Below are positions 56,278 through 64,000 of a stretch of DNA of 64,000 nucleotides, piece after piece (the stretch's first letter is position 1; each line of letters starts with the position of its first letter). Source of the stretch: Streptomyces sp. ISL-1. GTDB lineage: Bacteria; Actinomycetota; Actinomycetes; Streptomycetales; Streptomycetaceae. The notes under the pieces were generated by a model. That model ran no database searches. It worked only from the letters and a program-made list of their open reading frames with translations, and was not told where the DNA came from. The position numbers were made by a program, and so were the translations under genes. The DNA lies in assembly GCF_018614585.1 (NCBI RefSeq), contig NZ_JAGGOI010000031.1, forward strand, positions 1 through 64,000, written 5' to 3'.

Positions 56278-57983
56278 ACGCCTCCCTCCCCGCGCGAATC
56301 CGGCGCCGACTCGACTCGTCCGAGTTCTGCGGGGGGTCTCTCCAACGCCTCCGGATGATTCATGTCGAATGCCGGTGAGTCGGAACGTACGCGGGGCATC
56401 GCATGGAAATTATGCCGGGGAGCCGGGCAGGATGTCGCCCATTCGAGAGACCGACCGAAGCCCCATGGATCGTCGACCTCGACTTTGGGGCCGTACTGAG
56501 TTGTACGCCACACGTTGTAGAGGAATGGCAGAGTGGAAAGGCCCAACAGGAACGAGCCAATGGTGGAAATCGTGTTCAGAAGTGTGAAGCCGTCCGCGGC
56601 GAGGTAGTCCGCGTAACGTCGGGGCATGCCCATTTCTCCGAGCCAGTGGTGGACCAGGAAAGTGGTCTGAAATCCAATGAAGAGGGTCCAGAAGTGGATC
56701 CTGCCCAGTCGCTCATTGAGCATGCGTCCCGTCCATTTCGGCCACCAGAAGTAGAAGCCGCCGAACATGGCGAACACGACAGTGCCGAAGAGTACGTAAT
56801 GCAGGTGGGCCACGATGAAGTAGCTGTCCGTGACGTGGAAGTCCAGCGGGGGAGAAGCGATCATCACCCCGCTGAGGCCGCCGAGCAGGAACGTGACCAG
56901 GAATCCCAGCGCCCACAGCATCGGCGTCTCGAACGAGATGCTCCCGTGCCACATCGTGCCGATCCAGTTGAAGAATTTGACCCCGGTCGGCACCGCGATG
57001 ATGAACGACATCATCGAGAAGAAGGGCAGTAGCACAGCGCCCGTCGTGAACATGTGATGTGCCCAGACCACTGCGGAGAGCATCGTGATGGTGATGGTGG
57101 CCCCGACCATTCCGACGTATCCGAAGACCGGCTTACGGCTGAAGACCGGGATGATCTCGGTCACTACTCCGAAGAAGGGCAGTGCGACGATATAGACCTC
57201 CGGATGGCCGAAGAACCAGAAAAGGTGCTGCCACAGGAGCGCGCCGCCGTTGGCCGCGTCGAAGACATGGGCCCCGAACTTGCGATCTGCTTCGAGCACC
57301 AGCAATGCCGCGGTCAGAACTGGGAAAGAAACCAGGACGAGAATAGAGGTGAACAGTACATTCCACGTGAAAATCGGCATGCGGAACATGGTCATTCCCG
57401 GAGCCCGCAGGCACACGATGGTGGCGATGAAATTGACCGAGCCGAGGGTCGTGCTGACTCCGGCCAGCACCAGGCCCATGACCCACAGGTCACCTCCCTC
57501 GCCGGGGGAGTACACCGGCCCGTTCAGTGGGGCGTAGGCGAACCACCCGAAATCCGCTGCCCCCTCCGGAGTGAGGAAACCCGAGACGACGACCAGTCCA
57601 CCGAAGAGGTACAGCCAGTAACTGAGAGCATTGAGCCGGGGGAAAGCGACATCGGGTGCCCCGATCTGCAGGGGCATCACCGCGTTGGCGAATCCGGCGA
57701 ACATCGGAGTCGCGAAGAGCAGCATCATGATCGTGCCGTGGATGGTGAACATCTGGTTGTACTGATCGCTGCTGACGATCTGCAGCCCGGGGCGTGCCAG
57801 TTCGGCCCGGATCACCATGGCCATCAAACCGGCCAGCAGGAAGAACCCGAACGCTGTGACCATGTAGAGATTGCCGATGACCTTGTGGTCCGTGGTCGTC
57901 AACCAGGCTCTGATCCGATTCCCGACCGTGGTCCTCTGTTTTCCGGCCACAGTCGTCGGCGTCACTAGGGAGCCGTGGTCCAT
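56274..57983 (-). CDS. ctaD: Cytochrome c oxidase subunit I
   Basis: A 569-residue heme-copper oxidase subunit. All metal ligands are present: FTIHGTIMM (low-spin heme), FGHPEVYI (Cu-B His and the cross-linked Tyr), VWAHHMF (Cu-B pair) and VAHLHYVLFG (heme ligands). The C-terminal 60 residues are hydrophilic, as in actinobacteria. It should reduce oxygen to water at the membrane with CtaC, CtaE and CtaF. Only ctaF is next to it; ctaC and ctaE are absent, so it is an accessory copy. Confidence 0.96.
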   Translation of the reverse strand: MDHGSLVTPTTVAGKQRTTVGNRIRAWLTTTDHKVIGNLYMVTAFGFFLLAGLMAMVIRAELARPGLQIVSSDQYNQMFTIHGTIMMLLFATPMFAGFANAVMPLQIGAPDVAFPRLNALSYWLYLFGGLVVVSGFLTPEGAADFGWFAYAPLNGPVYSPGEGGDLWVMGLVLAGVSTTLGSVNFIATIVCLRAPGMTMFRMPIFTWNVLFTSILVLVSFPVLTAALLVLEADRKFGAHVFDAANGGALLWQHLFWFFGHPEVYIVALPFFGVVTEIIPVFSRKPVFGYVGMVGATITITMLSAVVWAHHMFTTGAVLLPFFSMMSFIIAVPTGVKFFNWIGTMWHGSISFETPMLWALGFLVTFLLGGLSGVMIASPPLDFHVTDSYFIVAHLHYVLFGTVVFAMFGGFYFWWPKWTGRMLNERLGRIHFWTLFIGFQTTFLVHHWLGEMGMPRRYADYLAADGFTLLNTISTIGSFLLGLSTLPFLYNVWRTTQYGPKVEVDDPWGFGRSLEWATSCPAPRHNFHAMPRVRSDSPAFDMNHPEALERPPAELGRVESAPDSRGEGGV

Positions 57984-58326
57984 CCGTGGATCCTCCGTTC
58001 GCCGGCGGTGAGGAGCGGGACAGGCTGCCTGTCCCCGGGTCGCGACGGGCGCTGCATGCTATGACCGTTTCTCCCGCATTACTGAGCGCCGCCACCGGCT
58101 GTTCCCACCCGTGTCGGAGACTGCCCTCGTATGGGTGAGGGAGCGGCTCGATCCACCGGATCGCGCCCGGCTCCACCCGGCGAAGGCCACCGCGTGAACA
58201 CACCGATACCGGCCTCCGACGCCCCTGACTGCGACGCCATTACGCTCCTCGGGGCGGCTCTTGTGACGCCCCGTCACACCGAGCGCGCCGAATCCGCTGG
58301 AGCACGTCAGGGGGCAGGAGCAGCTC
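57984..58326. other. Divergent region between ctaD and qcrB
   Basis: The 343-base gap holds the promoters of both respiratory genes. I see no supported gene in it. A direct link between the two units through shared control is likely from the arrangement. Confidence 0.5.
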
Positions 58327-59976
58327 ATGATCTTCTTCCGGCGGGCACGACTGGCGGCACGCGCCGCGAAAAGCCGTACCCGGCAGGCCGCGGGAAGGAC
58401 TGCTGGAGAGCTGGACGCGCGGCTGCCGGTCAGCGAGGGCGGCGGCCTGCTGCGCAAGGCATTCCCCAACCATTGGTCCTTCCTGCTGGGCGAGTTGGCG
58501 CTCTACAGCCTGATCGTGCTGGTGCTGACCGGTGTCTACCTCACGCTGTTCTTCAAGCCCGAGATGAGTGAGGTCGTGTACGACGGCTCATACGCGCCGC
58601 TCGACGGTGTCCGGATGTCGCAGGCGTTCGACTCCACGCTGAGCATCAGCTTCGATGTGCGCGGGGGGCTGCTCATCCGGCAGATGCACCATTGGGCGTC
58701 GGTCATCTTTGTCGCCGCGATCGGTGTGCATCTGCTGCGGGTGTTCTTCACCGGGGCGTTCCGCAAGCCCCGTGAAGCGAACTGGATGATCGGTGTCACG
58801 CTCTTCGTGCTGGCGCTGGCGGAAGGCTTCGCCGGCTACTCGCTCCCGGACGACCTGCTCTCTGGCACCGGGCTGCGGATCGCCCAGGGCATCATGCTGT
58901 CGATTCCGGTGGCCGGGACCTACGTCAGCATGTTCGCGTTCGGTGGGGAGTTTCCGGGGGAAGACCTGATCAGCCGACTGTACGGGCTGCACATCCTGCT
59001 CCTGCCGGGGCTGCTCCTCGCCCTGGTCACGGTCCATCTGATCCTGGTGTTCTATCTGAAGCACACCCAGTGGGCGGGCCGGGGCCGCACCAATCGCAAC
59101 GCGGTCGGCAAGCCGTTCTTCCCCCACTTCATGGCCGCTTCGGGCGGACTGTTCTGCACCGTCCTCGGGGTGACCGCGGCCCTCGGTGGGCTGGCACAGA
59201 TCAACCCGGTCTGGGTGTACGGGCCTTACCGGACCGACGTGGTGTCGACGGGCGCGCAGCCGGACTGGTACGTCGGCTTCCTGGAAGGTGCGCTGCGACT
59301 GGTGCCGCCGTGGGAGACGGTGGTGGCCGGGCACACGGTGATGTGGAACGTGCTGCTGCCCGCGCTGGTCCTGCCCGGCGTGCTGTTCGCCGTTCTGTAC
59401 GCGTATCCGTTCGCCGAGGCGTGGGTGACGGGCGACCGGCACGAGCACCACCTGTGCGACCGGCCGCGCGACCGGCCGGTGCGCACCGGCCTCGGGGTCG
59501 CGGGCATCGCCTTCTACGGCGTACTGCTGCTGGCCGGCGGCAACGATGTGGTGGCCTTTACGTTCCGTATCTCACTCAACGACCTGACATGGGCATTGCG
59601 CGGCGCTCTCGTCCTGCTGCCGATCGTCGGGTTTCTCGTGACCAAGCGATTCTGTCTCGCACTCCAAGAGGCCGAGTTCGAGCGGCTGACCTCCGGGGTG
59701 GAGACCGGTGACGTGCTCCAGACGCTCGAGGGCGGCTTCGAGCAGGAGCACCGGCCGATCGATGACGACCAGCGGTATCTGCTGCTGCACAGGAGCCTGC
59801 CCGCGGCCAAAGGCCGTACATCGGACTCCGATGAGGACGACCTGCGGAACGGACGGCTGCGGGAGGCACTCGGCAAGTGGTTCAACACCACATCAGCAGC
59901 GGAGGTTCACGGTGCCGGCAAGGGAGGCGAGGGGGGAGCGGAACCGGCGGACCGGCAGGCCGAGCACCGGCGATGA
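58327..59976 (+). CDS. qcrB: Cytochrome bc complex cytochrome b subunit
   Basis: A 549-residue membrane protein, start ATG 58327 with GGGGCAGGAG-like site upstream. Heme b ligands are in RQMHHWASVIF with VHLLRVF, and LHILLLPGLLLALVTVHLIL. The quinol site PDWYVGFLEG replaces the PEWY motif of mitochondrial cytochrome b, as usual in actinobacteria. The C-terminus is hydrophilic. It should pass electrons from menaquinol to the c-type cytochrome. No qcrA or qcrC gene accompanies it, so it is an accessory copy; it is divergent from ctaD-ctaF. Confidence 0.95.
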   Translation: MIFFRRARLAARAAKSRTRQAAGRTAGELDARLPVSEGGGLLRKAFPNHWSFLLGELALYSLIVLVLTGVYLTLFFKPEMSEVVYDGSYAPLDGVRMSQAFDSTLSISFDVRGGLLIRQMHHWASVIFVAAIGVHLLRVFFTGAFRKPREANWMIGVTLFVLALAEGFAGYSLPDDLLSGTGLRIAQGIMLSIPVAGTYVSMFAFGGEFPGEDLISRLYGLHILLLPGLLLALVTVHLILVFYLKHTQWAGRGRTNRNAVGKPFFPHFMAASGGLFCTVLGVTAALGGLAQINPVWVYGPYRTDVVSTGAQPDWYVGFLEGALRLVPPWETVVAGHTVMWNVLLPALVLPGVLFAVLYAYPFAEAWVTGDRHEHHLCDRPRDRPVRTGLGVAGIAFYGVLLLAGGNDVVAFTFRISLNDLTWALRGALVLLPIVGFLVTKRFCLALQEAEFERLTSGVETGDVLQTLEGGFEQEHRPIDDDQRYLLLHRSLPAAKGRTSDSDEDDLRNGRLREALGKWFNTTSAAEVHGAGKGGEGGAEPADRQAEHRR

Positions 59977-60015
59977 CCCCCCGCCGCGAAGGGCCGCTCT
60001 CCGCCGCAGCGGAGG

Positions 60016-60339
60016 TCAGCGGCCGAGCGACTTTTTGAGTTCGGACTTGTTCATGGACGAGCGCCCATGGATATTGCGGCGCTGAGCCTCCGCGTACAGC
60101 TGATCGTAGGTCGGGCCCTCGGACCCGCTGTGGGAGCGCTGCCCGCCACGCTTCGACGGCGCCATGTCCTGCGTGGAGCTCTTGCCGGCCGTGCGGGACT
60201 CACCAGAGCGCGCACGTTCCTTGTTCACCGTGCGCGCGGCGATCTCCTTGGCCCGCTCCTCGCTCGCGCCTCGTTGCTCGGCGCTCTCCTTGATGTGTTC
60301 GTATTGGCGTTCTCGTTTGGAATTCGAGCCCCTTGGCAT
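60016..60339 (-). CDS. Small basic protein with Rho-N/SAP-like C-terminus (plasmid-stabilisation type)
   Basis: A 107-residue, strongly charged protein starting at ATG 60339 (MPRGSNSKRERQYEHIKESA). A helix with SEERAKEIAARTVNKERA precedes a flexible Ser/Gly-rich segment, and the last 32 residues (TYDQLYAEAQRRNIHGRSSM NKSELKKSL pattern) look like the Rho N-terminal or HeH/LEM-like helix-extended-helix fold. Such proteins are common in Streptomyces and often named plasmid stabilisation protein; they may bind nucleic acid. No partner is visible. Confidence 0.8.
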   Translation of the reverse strand: MPRGSNSKRERQYEHIKESAEQRGASEERAKEIAARTVNKERARSGESRTAGKSSTQDMAPSKRGGQRSHSGSEGPTYDQLYAEAQRRNIHGRSSMNKSELKKSLGR

Positions 60340-60462
60340 CGCTGATGCTCCTCTCACCGACGTGTACCGGATCCGTGTCCCCCGCCCGCCCCTACGGCTG
60401 AGGGCGGCGCCACCCACAGTGCGTCTCCGACCCTCCCGCCGCAAATGGGGGCCGGTCCGGCC

Positions 60463-60696
60463 CTATTTCCTCAGTGTGAAACGGACGAGTCTTGCTGCTG
60501 GGGCCTTGAGATACCGCTCTGCGTGGACGACGGCATCGCGTGCCGTTCGCTGGCCCATGAGGATGCACAGGGTGTACGCCACGTCCTCGAATCGAGCGCG
60601 GGTGCCGTGGTGCATCGGGTCGGCAAGCATGCGGCGCTCCAGTTCCCTGAACCGGATGAGGAGACTGCGAACACGGGTCTTGTCCGGCAGCAGCAT
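60463..60696 (-). CDS. DUF5133-family protein
   Basis: A 77-residue protein, start ATG 60696 chosen because GGAGGA lies seven bases upstream. LPDKTRVRSLLIRFRELERR and FEDVAYTLCILMGQRTARDA are typical of DUF5133, small helical proteins of Streptomyces often found near antibiotic or stress genes. Function unknown. Confidence 0.8.
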   Translation of the reverse strand: MLLPDKTRVRSLLIRFRELERRMLADPMHHGTRARFEDVAYTLCILMGQRTARDAVVHAERYLKAPAARLVRFTLRK

Positions 60697-61142
60697 CTCG
60701 AATCCTCCATCTGTGAAGGGCCGGCGCACGGATTGATCTCGAATCCCGTGCGTGGGTGCTCCCATGAGGTGGCGGTAGAGGTACAGGTGGGTTCGCACAC
60801 GCCGACGCGGGAATCCCGGCGTGTCGGCAGGTGGCGGCGCGTTGGTCCGGGGCCGCCGGGCTCGTGGAGGCCATGTCCTCGCCCGATCAACTGATGGTGA
60901 GCGCTCGGCCTCAGCGGCTCATTCTCCGGATCCGGAGTGAGGTTCTGCGCTCCTGCCCGTTCCGGTCGGGGGCCGCGGGCATCGGGTGCCTGTCGGCGGT
61001 CATGCGCCTGCGCGGCGGACGTGCCTGAGATGTACGGTCCGGGGTCGGCCACAGCGCCGCCGGTCAAGAGCCGGTTGACGTCCGCGGCAACCCCTCGGCT
61101 CGGCTCCCGGCTCAGGGATGCCGATCGGCTCGGGGGCGCCGA
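60697..61142. other. Intergenic region without a supported gene
   Basis: The 446 bases hold open frames on both strands but none has a ribosome site or recognisable family. The composition is high GC without clear codon bias. Confidence 0.4.
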
Positions 61143-61439
61143 TCACCGACCGGGGATGGTGAGTTCGCCGCCACGGTAGAAGCCTTCCTGCTCCTCGACG
61201 ACGTACGGGGCCATGGCTTCCCGCCGTCGCTTCTCCCCGTCGGAGTTCCGCCAGGAGTCGCACGCTTCCCGGGAGTCCCAGAACGACACCCCGGTGATTT
61301 CCTGCCCGTCCTCGGACCAGTACGCGTAGGCGCGGCGCATGCCGTGCGGAGTCGAGCCCGGTCGCCATGCCCTCTCGAACTCCTCCAGCGTGCCCGGCTT
61401 GATGCGGCGCGTCGTCACCCAGACGAAGTAGTCCTCCAT
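61143..61439 (-). CDS. Small antibiotic-biosynthesis-monooxygenase-like protein
   Basis: A 98-residue protein, start ATG 61439 behind AGGAGG. It has the dimeric ferredoxin-like ABM pattern: YFVWVTTRRIKPGTLEEFER, a central strand ITGVSFWDSREACDSW and a C-terminal EEQEGFYRGGELTI strand. Related proteins act as small monooxygenases or heme-degrading enzymes; many have no known activity. Confidence 0.75.
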   Translation of the reverse strand: MEDYFVWVTTRRIKPGTLEEFERAWRPGSTPHGMRRAYAYWSEDGQEITGVSFWDSREACDSWRNSDGEKRRREAMAPYVVEEQEGFYRGGELTIPGR

Positions 61440-61787
61440 GGCGGCCTCCTGTGGAACGTCGGTTCGGATATGGCGCTCCCCGGACCACGGTAGGTCGCTG
61501 GCGCGGCTTCCGCCTCCGCGGCGGGCTCCCCGCACTCAGGGGCTTGCTGGGGGCGCATTGAGGGGGCGCGTCTCGCCGGGCCGATCACTGAATACGGCGA
61601 GCATCGGGCCCGGCTTCCGGCCGCTCGTTCCGCAGGACCGCGACGGCCGGGCCCTGTGACGGCCGCCGCCCCCAAGAGCCGTCCGCGTCGGCCGCCCGGA
61701 CGACTCTTGCCTTGACCCGTCATCGCGGTTGTGCCGGTCCCGGTCAGGGCCGATTCTGTAGGTAATGAATCGGGCTGGTGTGGCGCC
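61440..61787. other. Divergent intergenic region before the phosphatase gene
   Basis: The 348 bases separate the ABM-like gene and the PAS/PP2C gene and should hold both promoters. No gene, riboswitch or strong hairpin was recognised. Confidence 0.45.
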
Positions 61788-64000
61788 ATGAGCGCGTGGA
61801 ACGCGGCGGAGAGAGCCGACTTCCGTGGTCCGCTCGACGTCACCAGGGCGGCCACGGTGGTTCTCGACGCCCAGGACGCGGTCATCGGCTGGGGACCCGC
61901 GGCCGAGGCCCTCCTCGGCTATCCGGCGTACGAGATCATCGGGAAGCACCTGGAGACGTTCCTTCCGCCCCAGGAAGGCAACGGATTCACCGCCGCTGAG
62001 TCGGCCGACCGGGCCTTGGGCGCCCGTTTGAGCGGAGGCGACATCCGTGTCGCCCGGCACCGGGACGGCCATGAGCTGCTGCTCGCAACAGCGGTGTCCC
62101 CCCTGCTCGGCGGTGGCACGGCGGCTCGCGTCCTCGTCGCGGCCGAGCTGGAGCGAGTGCGGCTGTGGGAATCCCGGCTGGCTTTGGTGAACGGGCTGGC
62201 CACCCAGTCACCCGTCGGTCTGGCCATCTACGACACCAACCTGCGCCTGACGTGGTGCAACGCCGCGTACGAACGGGAGATCGGACAGCCGTTCTCCGAG
62301 TTCCGCGGAATGCGGGCCGATGAGCTGTACTCAGAGGGCAGGTTTCTGACCGAGGCGTACCCGCGCACCCTCGATGAAGTGATGCACTACGTGCTCGACA
62401 CCGGCGAAGCGATCCTCGACCTGCATTTCCTGGGCCAGCCACCCAGCGAACCCGGCACGGACCACCTCTGGTCATGCTCCTACTACCGGCTCCAGGACGC
62501 CGACGGGCATGTGTTCGGAGTGTGCGAGGACGCGTTCGACATCACCGATCGCTACGAGGCGCAGCGGCGGCTGGCCCTGCTCGTCGAGGCCGGCCGCGCG
62601 ATCGGCACCGCCCTGGACGTGATCGTCACCGCCGAGGAGGTCACGGATGTGGCGGTGCCGGACCTCGCGAGCACCGTCACGGTCGACCTCGCGAAGGAGG
62701 TCCTGGAAGGCGAGGTGTTGGGCGCCGGAGCCCCGGGACCGACGGCTCTCGTGCGGGTCGCCTCCCGGTCGGCCCAGGTGAACGGGGCGGGCGATCCGGA
62801 CCGGTCGCGTAAGCCTTCTCCTGTCGAGTACCCGCCAGGTTCACCCCAGTACCGCAGTCTCTCCTCGGGCGGGCTCGTGCTCGTGGAGGACACCTTGGTC
62901 GTGCCGTTGCGGGCCGGGGGCGGCGTGCTGGGACTCGTCACCTTCCATCGGGGCACCCCGTCAGCCACCTTCGACAGCGGCGAGGTCGCGCTCGCCGACG
63001 AGCTAACCACCCGCGCGGCGGTGTCCATCGACAACGCCCGGCGCTTCACCCGTGAACGCAAAGCCTCACTGGCCCTGCAGCGCCAACTGCTGCCGCAGCA
63101 CCTGCCGCGGCAATCGGCGGTCGACGCGGCCCATCGCTACCAGCCCACGGACGACGTGACGGGGGTCGGCGGTGACTGGTTCGACGTCATCCCGCTCTCC
63201 GGAACCCGGGTCGGACTCGTCGTCGGGGACGTGGTCGGCCACGGCCTGCAGGCAGCGGCCACCATGGGACGGCTGCGTACGACCGTACGCGCGCTGGCCG
63301 GAATGGACTTGCCCCCCGACGAGTTGCTCACGCGACTCGACGACCTGGTGGGCCAGGCGGCGGAGGAACAGTCGGAAGCCGTCGGCCCGTCCGCCGACCT
63401 GCCCGCGGACGACGCCACCGGGGCGACCTGCCTCTACGCGGTCTACGATCCGGTCTCGCGACGATGCACCATGGCCCGGGCGGGGCATCTGCCGCCGGCG
63501 ATCGTGGACCCCGAGGGCCGCCTGTCCTTCCCGGAGCTGCCGGCCGGACCGCCGCTGGGTCTCGGCGGTCTGCCGTTCGAGTCCATGGAACTCGAGCTGC
63601 CGGTGGGCAGCCTGGTGGCCCTCTTCACCGACGGCCTGGTCGAAGCCCGCGACCGCGACATCGATCAGGGGATGGACATCCTGGGCCGGGTGCTGAGCGA
63701 GCGCCGCGGTTCCCTGGAAGACCTCTGCGACCAGGCTCTTTCGGAACTCCTGCCGGACGGCCCGACAGTCGACGACACGGCACTGCTGCTCGTGCGTACC
63801 CGTGAACTCGACGCCGCGCAGGTCGCCGGATGGGAGCTGCCCGCAGAGCCGGTCGCGGTGGGCCATGCCCGGCAGCTGGCTACCGGCCAGCTTCAAGCAT
63901 GGGGCCTGGAAGAGCTGACGTTCTCGACCGAACTCGTCGTCAGCGAGCTGGTCACCAACGCTCTCAGGCACGCAGAGGGGCCGCTGCACCTGCGTCTCAT
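61788..64000 (+). CDS. PAS-GAF-PP2C (SpoIIE-type) phosphatase with HATPase domain, 3' end outside window
   Basis: From ATG 61788 the forward strand is open to the window edge (737 codons, no stop). Residues about 15-110 and 135-255 are PAS domains (VVLDAQDAVIGWGPAAEALL, then LAIYDTNLRLTWCNAAYERE). Residues 260-430 are GAF-like (ending FDSGEVALADELTTRAAVSI). A SpoIIE PP2C domain follows LQRQLLPQHLP (near 430), with metal-binding VGGDWFDV (near 461) and VVGDVVGHG, and VALFTDGLVE. An RsbW-type ATPase starts at residue 690 (STELVVSELVTNALRHAEGP) and is cut off. Such proteins control anti-sigma and anti-anti-sigma pairs by (de)phosphorylation in response to light, redox or other signals sensed by PAS and GAF. 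Confidence 0.92.
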   Translation, partial: MSAWNAAERADFRGPLDVTRAATVVLDAQDAVIGWGPAAEALLGYPAYEIIGKHLETFLPPQEGNGFTAAESADRALGARLSGGDIRVARHRDGHELLLATAVSPLLGGGTAARVLVAAELERVRLWESRLALVNGLATQSPVGLAIYDTNLRLTWCNAAYEREIGQPFSEFRGMRADELYSEGRFLTEAYPRTLDEVMHYVLDTGEAILDLHFLGQPPSEPGTDHLWSCSYYRLQDADGHVFGVCEDAFDITDRYEAQRRLALLVEAGRAIGTALDVIVTAEEVTDVAVPDLASTVTVDLAKEVLEGEVLGAGAPGPTALVRVASRSAQVNGAGDPDRSRKPSPVEYPPGSPQYRSLSSGGLVLVEDTLVVPLRAGGGVLGLVTFHRGTPSATFDSGEVALADELTTRAAVSIDNARRFTRERKASLALQRQLLPQHLPRQSAVDAAHRYQPTDDVTGVGGDWFDVIPLSGTRVGLVVGDVVGHGLQAAATMGRLRTTVRALAGMDLPPDELLTRLDDLVGQAAEEQSEAVGPSADLPADDATGATCLYAVYDPVSRRCTMARAGHLPPAIVDPEGRLSFPELPAGPPLGLGGLPFESMELELPVGSLVALFTDGLVEARDRDIDQGMDILGRVLSERRGSLEDLCDQALSELLPDGPTVDDTALLLVRTRELDAAQVAGWELPAEPVAVGHARQLATGQLQAWGLEELTFSTELVVSELVTNALRHAEGPLHLRL

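Noticed and set aside
57984..58326. Small forward gene before qcrB
   Set aside because: The open frame starting near 58131 runs into qcrB in another frame, has no ribosome site and no recognisable family.

Overview
The window is high-GC actinobacterial DNA and almost certainly Streptomyces: strong third-position GC bias, a conservon (histidine kinase, Roadblock, DUF742, GTPase), a CseA/CseB/CseC-like envelope-stress set, DUF6397 and DUF5133 proteins, secreted ricin-lectin glycosidases and a SpoIIE-type phosphatase. I saw no rRNA, tRNA, CRISPR array or replication origin.

Layout. 1-3.9 kb is transposon debris: the start of a gene with tandem carrier domains (cut by the window edge), scraps of ISAzo13-, IS630-, Tn3- and IS256-type transposases, and one complete IS4-family element (2290-3885) with 38-bp inverted repeats and a 10-bp target duplication, inserted at the 5' end of the IS256 remnant. 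4-5.2 kb holds an epoxide hydrolase gene broken by one frameshift. 5.6-12 kb is a conservon preceded by an MHYT membrane protein; a GNAT acetyltransferase gene separates its GTPase from the first three members, and a second Roadblock gene ends it. 12-20 kb has DUF6397, an orphan receiver protein, the threonine-to-glycine pair tdh-kbl with a LysR regulator, an SRPBCC protein and a DUF485/sodium-solute symporter pair. 20.4-25 kb is a two-gene secreted carbohydrate-degradation unit: a ricin-lectin/beta-helix protein and a GH16-CBM13-GH18-like fusion, behind an inverted repeat that looks like a ROK-type operator. 25-29.4 kb has an MFS exporter, a GlcG/HbpS protein, a family 4/5-type uracil-DNA glycosylase, an F420-dependent oxidoreductase and a VOC protein. 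29.5-34.2 kb is an operon of lipoprotein, response regulator, sensor kinase (CseABC-like, without sigE) and a class A PBP whose transpeptidase motifs are lost. 34.4-38 kb has a secreted adenosine deaminase, a flavoprotein, Ku and a small hypothetical protein.

38.3-53.8 kb is the most unusual part. A three-gene operon (membrane-anchored solute-binding-like protein, lipoprotein joining a binding domain to a vWA domain, small membrane protein) sits beside a dense set of proteases and NTPases: two trypsin-like proteases (one with an effector-associated domain EAD1), a STAND NTPase with helical repeats, a smaller P-loop ATPase, an alpha/beta hydrolase, a caspase-like protease, a trypsin-like protease fused to an endonuclease I domain, and a leishmanolysin-like metalloprotease. 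The tight overlaps in the NTPase/protease operon and the choice of effectors suggest a biological-conflict (immunity or programmed death) system.

53.9-64 kb has two paralogous small proteins, a bacterial homologue of eukaryotic Rho GDP-dissociation inhibitor starting inside a 20-bp palindrome, an accessory respiratory set (ctaF, ctaD, divergent qcrB), small stress or regulatory proteins, and a PAS-GAF-PP2C phosphatase running off the right edge.
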